A DNA stretch of 8,157 nt from an uncultured Microcoleaceae cyanobacterium (GTDB taxonomy: Bacteria > Cyanobacteriota > Cyanobacteriia > Cyanobacteriales > Microcoleaceae). Location of the stretch: assembly GCA_938083405.1 (NCBI GenBank), contig CALKCV010000209.1:1-8157 (forward strand), written 5' to 3'. The notes under the pieces were generated by a model, which saw nothing but the letters and a program-made list of their open reading frames with translations, had not been told where the DNA came from and did no database searches. The translations under genes were made by a program, and so were the position numbers. Of the stretch, positions 1 through 5,314 are shown in pieces; the stretch's first letter is position 1; every line of letters begins with the position of its first letter.

Positions 1-1761
1 GATAGAAAACTGTTAAGACAGTTAACAGAATTGTTAGAATATGGTAAATATGTGTTGCTGCTATATCAAACGGGGCAAGAATTACAAGAAATATCGGAAA
101 TAAGATCTCGGGCAATAAGAGCGATCGCCCAAACCTGGCAAGACAACGAAGAAACTTTACCCTGGCTCAAAAGCATTGTTAAGTCCAACGAAAATCCAGA
201 GGTAAGAGCCACAGCACTCCTAGAATTAACGCGCTTATTTACTCCAGATATTCACCTTCTAACGAACCTCGCTGAAATCGATAAAAGTCCGGAAGTCCGC
301 AGCGTAGCATTACAAGAACTAATGCGCGTATTACCCGGACCAGATCTAGAACTTCTAAAAAGCGTCGCCTACTCAGACTATAGTCCGGTAGTACGCAAAG
401 CAGCACTACAAGAGTTAGGAAAGATTTCTGAGAATCGCGATATCTTAGAATTGTTAAAAATAAAAGCTAAAAAGGATGAGAATTTAACGGTAAGACTGGC
501 AGCCGTGCGGGAATTAGCTAACAGGTGGCCGATGGAACCGGAGACTTTAGCAACCGTGGAAAAAATGTTACTGGAGGGATGCGCTAGCGAGCGAGCAGTG
601 GCGATCGCAGAAATAGCCTTCCATTGGCCGAGGAAACCTAGAACATTAAAATTGCTCAGAGCAGCTATCAAAGGCGATCGCAACCAAGAGGTGCGCCAGA
701 AGGCGGTGGAAGAGCTAGCGCGGATATCCTCGGATACAAATACTTTGTTATTGCTGAAAATTTTAGCTGAGTCCGACAAAAGTACGGCGTTAGAGGAAGC
801 GGCAGTCCAACAGATCGCCAGAAGGTGGAAAGACGATCCCGAAACTTTAGCTTTTCTCAAAAAGTTACTAGAAAGCGATGGGGATGTCATAGTTCGTTCT
901 ATAGTCGTGCAAGAAATCGCTCGTGGATGGCGATCGCATCCAGAAACGATCTCGCTGCTAAAAACCATCGCCGAAAAAGACGAATACTGGGTATTGCGCC
1001 AGACAGCAGTGCAAGAAATAGCCGAAGGCTGGGTGGAAGATGCAGAAATTTTGAATTGGTTAAAAAATTTGGCTGCTTGCGACGCTCAATTCAACGTCCG
1101 CGAAGCTGCCATTCGAGGAATAGCCAAAGGTTGGGAGGACGATCCTCAAACCCTGGATTTTTTGAAAACCTTAGCTTTGTCGGAAAAGGATACATATTTA
1201 TTAACCGTAGAAGTAGAAGAAATAGCCCGCCGGTGGCGTCACCGTCGGGAAATTTTACCTTGGTTGAAAACTTGGGTACAATCTTCAGACCCCGCCGTGC
1301 GACAGACGGTAGTGCAAGAAATAGCCTCGGGGTGGCCCGAGGATGGGGATACGGTGGTGTTTCTGAAAAATCAAGCGGAATTAGATCCCAGTGCGACGGT
1401 TAGACAGGCGTCTTTACAAAAACTAGCTAGGAGATGGGATAGAGATCCGGAGACGGCGCGGATTTTGAAAAATATCGCTCGGTGGGACGAAGATTCTCAA
1501 GTGCGTGTTGTGGCTATATTGGAGTTGTTGCGCGGTTGGAAGGATGAGGCGGAGACTTTGGAGTTTTTATGCGATCGCGCGGTTAACGATCCCTACAAGC
1601 AACGAGGTTTGTTTTTGTGCAATCCTCGCTTTGCCGCAGTGGAGGCACTGATAGAACACTATCAACAGGATCCCAGAAGTATGTCGATTTTGCGCGATCG
1701 CTTAATCAACGACCCAGACGAACAAGTACGCGGCCTGGCAAGCAGAAGATTAAACGGCTAG
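1..1761 (+). CDS. HEAT-repeat solenoid protein, C-terminal part (5' end outside window)
   Basis: The frame is open from base 1 to the TAG at 1759-1761, giving 586 visible residues. The TTG at 31 is therefore unlikely to be the real start. From about visible residue 35 to the end there are roughly 16 tandem helical repeats of 31-34 residues. Each begins near R-x-A-A-V-x-E-I-A and continues with a turn close to GWKDDPETL and a second helix like LKxLAxxD. The tryptophan-containing turn is best kept in repeats 1, 5 and 8-15. The next-to-last region has a short insertion (GLFLCNPRF). Such solenoids usually act as protein-binding scaffolds, and no catalytic motif is visible here. In cyanobacteria, repeats with this turn often form the sensor half of NACHT-NTPase proteins, which is family knowledge. 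Assigning this protein to that group is inference, because the N-terminus is missing. The gene converges with the hydrolase gene. It contains six HIP1 sites, so it does not look recently foreign. Confidence 0.85.
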   Translation, partial: DRKLLRQLTELLEYGKYVLLLYQTGQELQEISEIRSRAIRAIAQTWQDNEETLPWLKSIVKSNENPEVRATALLELTRLFTPDIHLLTNLAEIDKSPEVRSVALQELMRVLPGPDLELLKSVAYSDYSPVVRKAALQELGKISENRDILELLKIKAKKDENLTVRLAAVRELANRWPMEPETLATVEKMLLEGCASERAVAIAEIAFHWPRKPRTLKLLRAAIKGDRNQEVRQKAVEELARISSDTNTLLLLKILAESDKSTALEEAAVQQIARRWKDDPETLAFLKKLLESDGDVIVRSIVVQEIARGWRSHPETISLLKTIAEKDEYWVLRQTAVQEIAEGWVEDAEILNWLKNLAACDAQFNVREAAIRGIAKGWEDDPQTLDFLKTLALSEKDTYLLTVEVEEIARRWRHRREILPWLKTWVQSSDPAVRQTVVQEIASGWPEDGDTVVFLKNQAELDPSATVRQASLQKLARRWDRDPETARILKNIARWDEDSQVRVVAILELLRGWKDEAETLEFLCDRAVNDPYKQRGLFLCNPRFAAVEALIEHYQQDPRSMSILRDRLINDPDEQVRGLASRRLNG

Positions 1762-1765
1762 TCAT

Positions 1766-1800
1766 AACAATTAACAATGAACAATGAACAATTAACAATT
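1766..1800. repeat. Heptamer array, 5 copies of AACAATT/AACAATG (STRR type)
   Basis: Five consecutive 7-bp units are seen: AACAATT, AACAATG, AACAATG, AACAATT, AACAATT. The array starts 4 bases after the HEAT gene stop codon. Short tandem heptanucleotide repeats of this kind are a known feature of cyanobacterial genomes. The array is inverted relative to the one at 1889-1923 and has the same orientation as the one at 5001-5036. Confidence 0.9.
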
Positions 1801-1922
1801 GGGCTAAACGCTTAAAACAATTGACTTTACTGGCTTTGCTTTTTCGATCCTCTTGTTTTTGGGCGCGGTCATTTATTGCGACTCGATCTTAATTGTTAAT
1901 TGTTAATTGTTAATTGTTAATT
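1769..1922. other. Long AT-rich inverted repeat between convergent genes, possible shared 3' hairpin
   Basis: The arms 1769-1800 and 1891-1922 are complementary at 30 of 32 positions, with a 90-base loop (1801-1890). The two mismatches are at the AACAATG units. Transcripts from either strand could fold here, so the structure could define or protect the 3' ends of both convergent mRNAs. The stem has almost no GC pairs and no adjacent clean U-run, so it is not a classic intrinsic terminator. No GC-rich hairpin and no ORF were found in the loop. Confidence 0.4.
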
Positions 1923-1923
1923 A
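1889..1923. repeat. Heptamer array, 4 copies plus a variant of TTAATTG
   Basis: Four perfect TTAATTG units and a final TTAATTA are present. The array abuts the hydrolase stop codon (TTA at 1925-1927 on the plus strand) with one base between. Read in the hydrolase direction the unit is CAATTAA, the same sense orientation as the array behind the HEAT gene. Bases 1890-1925 also form one arm of a perfect 36-bp inverted repeat with 5001-5036. Confidence 0.9.
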
Positions 1924-1924
1924 T

Positions 1925-4900
1925 TTAAAACCTCTCGCTCTTCAACCGCACCTGTTCCCCGTAATTCAACAACATATCCAAAGCGGCCAAACGATTCTCC
2001 CAGGCTTGCACCTGTAGGGGGCGATCGCTCGCGTTCGATCGCATATAAACCCCAAACTCAGATTGCAAAGTCCCCAAACTCCTTTTAGCCTTTTCCAACC
2101 TTTTCGCAGAAGGACTTTTAGCCAATTCCTCCAGATCCCTTTCCAAATCTTGAGACTGTCGGCGCAAATCCTTTAAAGCCGATTTACTAATTTCCAACTG
2201 GTCCTCAGCCAAGAGAAGCCCCCACTCCTGTTTGAGCGATCTATAGCGCGCCGCAGCCGCTAAAAATGGTTGGCGATAGGGAATCGGCCCTTCCACCAGA
2301 TGAGCCCGACGGCCCGTACCCAAAAAAGTAAAATCCCGACTCTCTCGCGCGGACTCCGGTCCTTGAGTTCTCAGCAAAAACCGCTCAAACTCCCCATAAA
2401 TCCTCTCCGCAGCAAAGATCGAATAACCCCCCGCAGGCAGATCTCGCAATGCCTGAACTTGGTCGATCGCTATAATTTCTGAGATATTCAAAAGCTTAAT
2501 AGCCGGCGCTATCAAAGCATGACCCAAATGCTCTTCATTAATAAGAGGTCCAGCTAGCTGCTGGAGTCTATTAGTATCCAGAGCATAAGTCATCGGCGTC
2601 AACAAATCCACATCCCCTCGCCGAGTCCAAGTTTCCCACTCCTGCTGAATCTTCCAGAGGCGTTCTTGCTTGGGTATAGGAAAAACCGCAGCCGAGAGAA
2701 TCGCATCTGGATACCTCAGTCGCAACATTCGCGAAACATCGGCAACAAAAGTATTAATCTTCTCAATGCGAAACTCCGTCCACTTCCACCACATCTGGCG
2801 ATCGCCCGTCGGCGAAATCTCCATCGGATCGACACCGTGCAACCTTTGGAATTCCAAGCGTCCGTAGCTGCCGTAACCGTGAGTAAAATTAGCTCCTGGG
2901 TCTTGAAACGGATAGCGAATGTAGTCCAGATGAATCCCATCCACCTTATAGCGATTGGCAATTTCGTCGATTAACCGCATCAAATATTGACGAACTTGAG
3001 GATTGGCAGGATCCATATAAGTTTTACCATCGTTAGGATGGCGCTTGCGTCCTCGGTTATCGGTCATCACCCAGGTCGGATGGGCCGCTATTACCGGTCC
3101 TAAGTAATCCTCCGACTGCTTGGCAACTACATTATGAGCTTTATTCCCCACGGCAAAAGTCCAGAGCCAGGCGTGGAGCTCCATATTGCGTTCCTTTGCC
3201 AATTTCACCGCCGCCTCCAGAGGATCCCACCCCAAAGTCAGAGGGTTTTGTTTGGGGGCGACCGAACTCGGATAGATAGCATAACCGGCATTGATCGTTT
3301 CAAAAAAAACCGTATTGATGCCAGCAGCAGCAAGTCGGTTAAACACCCCCGCCAAACCTTCAGGCGATCGCGCCCTAACAATAGTACCTCGATCTAACCA
3401 CACGGCCCGAATTTCTCCGGCCGCTCGCAGGCCCTCTCTGGGATAATTTTCCCATAACATTTCTCTTGCCTCAAGCCACTGTTGGCGGGCAAGGTCGTAT
3501 TTTCTCTCTCGCACCAACTCGGGCAAGTCTTCGATCGCCTTCTGCGTCTTCGCTGCCACATCGGCTAATTGCTGTTTCCATCCCATTCCGCCTCGTTCCA
3601 TAAAAGTTGCATCCGCCCTACTGGATGCCAGTAAATTCCGGTCGTCGTTCGCGAAATCCACATCTACTCGCGCAGAATTAGCTGCTATGAGGGCGTTTTC
3701 AAACCTAGCCAGGAGATTTTTTAACTCCTCAACCATTGCATTCGCTTGCGCGTTGCTAATAGGTTCGCCCCCGGGAGCGACTTCTAACCCGGGCGGTGCC
3801 GATCGCTCGGAAGGAGGCTGTCGTCGGGATGGCAGAGTTCTGAGCAAGTCGGTTATGGGGGGGCGGCGACGTACGGCGGCGGTATTGTCGTTCTCTGGTT
3901 CCTCCGTTCGATCTGTCCTTACCCCCCTTACTAACGGCGGGAGCGTTTCTTCTGGAAGACTTTCTCTTGTTACCTCCAGAAGACTTTCCCTTGTTTCTTC
4001 TGGCAGATTTTCTCTTGTTACCTCTGGCAGATTTTCTCTTGTTTCTTCTGGAAGACTTTCTCTTGTTACCTCCAGAAGACTTTCTCTTGTTTCTTCTGGC
4101 AGACTTTCTCTTGTTACCTCTGGCAGATTTTCTCTTGTTACCTCTGGCAGACTTTCTCTTGTTTCTTCTGGCAGACTTTCCCTTGTTTCTTCTGGCAGAT
4201 TTTCTCTTGTTACCTCTGGAATACTTTCCCTTGTTTCTTCTGGTATAGGAATAGAGCGATCGCTAACTTGCGAATTCCCAGTTGCCAAACTTGAATAACG
4301 GTTTAAGACAGCTTGCATCCAGGCAGCATCGACCGAAGCATCCGCACTTCTCCCCCAATGCCACCCCAGATAAGTAGCTCGCTGCGTAATAATGACCGCC
4401 GAGGAACCGACACCGTCTTGCCAAGTTGCAGCCGTAGTGCTATTTAACCCAGACGGAATTAAAACAGCCCCTTGGACCGTAACGTTAGTTTTTTCCTGCG
4501 GCACCCAACCGGTCGAGCGCGTGCAACTGACATCCAGACAGCGGTTGATACCTTCCGGCGAAGCAGGTTGGTTTAGTTCAAAGGCCCAGTACGAACCGAG
4601 GAGCGATCGTAGCTGCTGGCGCACCCTAGCGGAGGATTTCCGACCTATTGGCCCGCTGGCAATTAAACGCCCCCCTCCATCGACCCATTCTTGGAGCGCT
4701 TGTAATTGCGCGTCGGTCACGGTTTCCACGTTAGGCAAGAATAAAACAGCGATGCCTTTTAAATCTTCTCTACTATTAATTTCTTCTAATTTTATTGCCT
4801 GATAGCTAATAGAATTTCCTTCCAGTCGCGCCGCAATTTCGTTCCAGTTCTCCTCGTTACTCTCAGTTTTAACTACTCCTAGCAAAACATTAGCTTTGGC

Positions 4901-4987
4901 AGGAGTTGGCAAAAGCAATGTTAAACCTATTAAACTAGCTGCCAAAGCAGGTAGTATTTTGTGTTTGAGTCTTTGAATTTTGCTCAT
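1925..4987 (-). CDS. Exported GHL10/DUF187-family glycoside hydrolase with octapeptide-repeat linker
   Basis: The protein is 1020 residues from the ATG at 4987; a TTG directly before it is a less likely start. Residues 1-32 form a signal peptide with a basic N-region, a hydrophobic core and an AKA cleavage site (30-32). Residues about 33-230 look like a class I amidotransferase-like Rossmann domain (VLFLPNV, WVDGGGRLIASGP). Residues 248-351 are an octapeptide repeat, followed by a Pro/Arg-rich linker to about 405 and a helical segment to about 520. Residues about 525-865 are the TIM-barrel GHL10 domain, with EIRAVWLDRG, FFETINAGYAIYP, HAWLWTFAVG, DGIHLDYIRYP (683-693, D688 a likely catalytic acid) and LTPMTYA. 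Residues about 915-1015 are a charged coiled coil. E. coli DigH of this family cleaves denuded peptidoglycan glycans, so a cell-wall role outside the cytoplasm is likely but inferred. No clear Shine-Dalgarno sequence precedes the ATG. The gene lies downstream of the helicase gene on the same strand. Confidence 0.9.
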   Translation of the reverse strand: MSKIQRLKHKILPALAASLIGLTLLLPTPAKANVLLGVVKTESNEENWNEIAARLEGNSISYQAIKLEEINSREDLKGIAVLFLPNVETVTDAQLQALQEWVDGGGRLIASGPIGRKSSARVRQQLRSLLGSYWAFELNQPASPEGINRCLDVSCTRSTGWVPQEKTNVTVQGAVLIPSGLNSTTAATWQDGVGSSAVIITQRATYLGWHWGRSADASVDAAWMQAVLNRYSSLATGNSQVSDRSIPIPEETRESIPEVTRENLPEETRESLPEETRESLPEVTRENLPEVTRESLPEETRESLLEVTRESLPEETRENLPEVTRENLPEETRESLLEVTRESLPEETLPPLVRGVRTDRTEEPENDNTAAVRRRPPITDLLRTLPSRRQPPSERSAPPGLEVAPGGEPISNAQANAMVEELKNLLARFENALIAANSARVDVDFANDDRNLLASSRADATFMERGGMGWKQQLADVAAKTQKAIEDLPELVRERKYDLARQQWLEAREMLWENYPREGLRAAGEIRAVWLDRGTIVRARSPEGLAGVFNRLAAAGINTVFFETINAGYAIYPSSVAPKQNPLTLGWDPLEAAVKLAKERNMELHAWLWTFAVGNKAHNVVAKQSEDYLGPVIAAHPTWVMTDNRGRKRHPNDGKTYMDPANPQVRQYLMRLIDEIANRYKVDGIHLDYIRYPFQDPGANFTHGYGSYGRLEFQRLHGVDPMEISPTGDRQMWWKWTEFRIEKINTFVADVSRMLRLRYPDAILSAAVFPIPKQERLWKIQQEWETWTRRGDVDLLTPMTYALDTNRLQQLAGPLINEEHLGHALIAPAIKLLNISEIIAIDQVQALRDLPAGGYSIFAAERIYGEFERFLLRTQGPESARESRDFTFLGTGRRAHLVEGPIPYRQPFLAAAARYRSLKQEWGLLLAEDQLEISKSALKDLRRQSQDLERDLEELAKSPSAKRLEKAKRSLGTLQSEFGVYMRSNASDRPLQVQAWENRLAALDMLLNYGEQVRLKSERF
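3935..4246 (-). repeat. 24-bp in-frame minisatellite encoding (L/I)PE(E/V)TRE(S/N)
   Basis: Twelve full and one degenerate 24-bp units encode hydrolase residues 248-351. Units alternate irregularly between PEETRES and PEVTREN or PEVTRES. Two units read LLEVTRES (304-311 and 336-343) and lie exactly 32 residues (96 bp) apart. The following units partly match as well, which suggests a recent duplication of a four-unit block. The encoded segment is rich in Glu, Arg, Thr and Ser and is probably an extended, flexible linker between the N-terminal domain and the catalytic half. Because the unit length is divisible by three, long reading frames also appear on the other strand; these are artefacts. 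Confidence 0.95.
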
Positions 4988-5000
4988 CAATTAAGTAGTT

Positions 5001-5036
5001 AATAATTAACAATTAACAATTAACAATTAACAATTA
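5001..5036. repeat. Heptamer array, 4 copies of AATTAAC plus a partial unit; right arm of a 36-bp inverted repeat
   Basis: AATTAAC is repeated at 5004-5031 and followed by AATTA. The stretch 5001-5036 is the exact reverse complement of 1890-1925 (36/36), so identical arms bracket the hydrolase gene. The array lies 14 bases upstream of the hydrolase ATG. Its right end (TTA, 5034-5036) is shared with the 9-bp direct repeat TTACTGGAC. Before the neighbouring element inserted, this array therefore directly followed the helicase stop codon. Confidence 0.9.
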
Positions 5037-5042
5037 CTGGAC
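5034..5042. repeat. Left copy of the 9-bp target duplication TTACTGGAC
   Basis: TTACTGGAC here is identical to 5306-5314. The two copies directly flank the terminal inverted repeats of the 263-bp element. The match stops at both ends (5033 A against 5305 C; 5043 G against 5315 T). Confidence 0.8.
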
Positions 5043-5058
5043 GGGAGCAGGTCAGTTT

Positions 5059-5064
5059 TGTCAA
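5059..5064 (-). promoter_or_regulatory. Outward-facing TTGACA, possible -35 toward the hydrolase gene
   Basis: On the minus strand the element has an exact TTGACA at its left end, overlapping the TIR and pointing at the hydrolase gene. Insertion elements often carry an outward -35 that can form a hybrid promoter with flanking DNA. At 17-base spacing the sequence is TCCAGT (5036-5041), which matches TATAAT at only 3 of 6 positions. A functional promoter is therefore doubtful. Confidence 0.2.
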
Positions 5065-5082
5065 TCAAGCGCTTCCTTTATT

Positions 5083-5203
5083 GATGAGGTACAATATTTT
5101 ATCCCCCCTAAATCCCCCCACATCATCGGGTGGACTTTGATGATTCTTCTCCCCCCGCATCATCGGGGGGCCGGGGGGGGAAGAATTTTTCGTACCTCAC
5201 CGA
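5083..5203. repeat. Imperfect palindromic repeat with CCCCCTAAATCCCCC-type core
   Basis: TGAGGTAC (5085-5092) is mirrored by GTACCTCA (5192-5199). The flanking bases and the C-run/G-run interiors also pair imperfectly. The left half contains CCCCCCTAAATCCCCCC. A CATCATCGGG motif occurs at 5121 and again at 5158, the first as a decayed and the second as an intact hairpin. The layout resembles G/C-run palindromic repeats common in cyanobacterial intergenic DNA (family recollection, not a search). It lies wholly within the 263-bp element, so it is either part of that element or a nested insertion. Confidence 0.6.
5151..5170. repeat. Perfect GC-rich hairpin, 7-bp stem with CATCAT loop
   Basis: CCCCCCG (5151-5157) and CGGGGGG (5164-5170) are fully complementary around a six-base loop. 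A run of eight G follows at 5173-5180 (CCGGGGGGGG from 5171), so alternative pairings of the C-run are possible. The stem is strong enough to form in RNA from either strand. No U-run directly follows on the minus strand, so it is not called a terminator. Confidence 0.7.
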
Positions 5204-5231
5204 TTCAAGAATTGCTCCCTATTTTTTCTGC

Positions 5232-5259
5232 CAACTAACAACTGACAACTGACAACTAA
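5232..5259. repeat. Heptamer array CAACTAA/CAACTGA, 4 copies
   Basis: The units are CAACTAA, CAACTGA, CAACTGA, CAACTAA. This is a second heptamer family, one base different from the CAATTAA family elsewhere in the window. It lies inside the 263-bp element and runs directly into the hairpin at 5260. Confidence 0.85.
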
Positions 5260-5279
5260 CAAAAACCGGCAGGTTTTTG
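5260..5279 (-). terminator. Probable intrinsic terminator behind the helicase gene
   Basis: On the minus strand CAAAAACC, loop TGCC, GGTTTTTG form an 8-bp stem whose descending side carries the T-run. The stem begins 27 bases after the helicase stop. It is nearly symmetrical and could act in both directions. It lies within the inserted element, so if active it would be an acquired terminator separating the helicase from the hydrolase gene. The stem has few GC pairs, so efficiency may be modest. Confidence 0.5.
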
Positions 5280-5305
5280 GTTCGCTTCAAAAGTGACCTG
5301 CTGCC

Positions 5306-5314
5306 TTACTGGAC
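5306..5314. repeat. Right copy of the 9-bp target duplication TTACTGGAC, containing the helicase stop
   Basis: Identical to 5034-5042. The TTA at 5306-5308 is the helicase TAA stop on the minus strand, and the next codons are CAG and GTC. The element sits immediately behind the stop, so the insertion did not change the protein. Confidence 0.8.

Larger units (their letters stand above)
5043..5305. mobile_element. 263-bp MITE-like element with 18-bp TIRs and 9-bp target duplication
   Basis: The left end GGGAGCAGGTCAGTTTTG (5043-5060) and the reverse complement of the right end, GGCAGCAGGTCACTTTTG (5288-5305), agree at 16 of 18 bases. After a 6-base gap, AAGCG is shared further inside. The ends abut exact TTACTGGAC copies (5034-5042 and 5306-5314), as expected for transposition with a 9-bp target duplication. 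The element has no plausible coding region, so it would be non-autonomous and moved by a transposase encoded elsewhere. Inside it are an imperfect palindrome (about 5083-5203), a CAACTRA heptamer array (5232-5259) and a terminator-like hairpin (5260-5279). It inserted at the helicase stop codon, and the duplication kept that stop intact. The IS family cannot be assigned from the ends alone. Confidence 0.75.

Noticed and set aside
31..33. TTG as start codon of the HEAT protein
   Set aside because: The frame stays open to base 1, and the residues before it continue a helical, Leu-rich pattern (DRKLLRQLTELLEYG). The gene most likely starts outside the window.
378..968. Minus-strand frame inside the HEAT gene, and the plus-strand frame 825-1403
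   Set aside because: Both overlap well-formed HEAT repeats and show no recognisable domain. They are shadows of the coding strand.
1..1761. Phycobilin lyase subunit (CpcE/CpcF type, which also have HEAT-like repeats)
   Set aside because: The array is much longer than in those lyases, the repeat turn differs, and no phycobiliprotein genes are nearby.
3935..4246. CRISPR array
   Set aside because: The 24-bp units are directly contiguous with no unique spacers and are translated in frame.
3687..4298. Plus-strand reading frames across the repeat region (also 3967-4248)
   Set aside because: A 24-bp repeat keeps all frames open. The minus-strand protein has a signal peptide and recognised domains, and these opposite frames have neither.
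1890..5036. Hydrolase gene as a transposon with 36-bp terminal repeats
   Set aside because: No target duplication is seen outside the arms, no transposase is present, and the arms are low-complexity heptamer arrays that occur elsewhere in the window. Kept only as an inverted-repeat observation.
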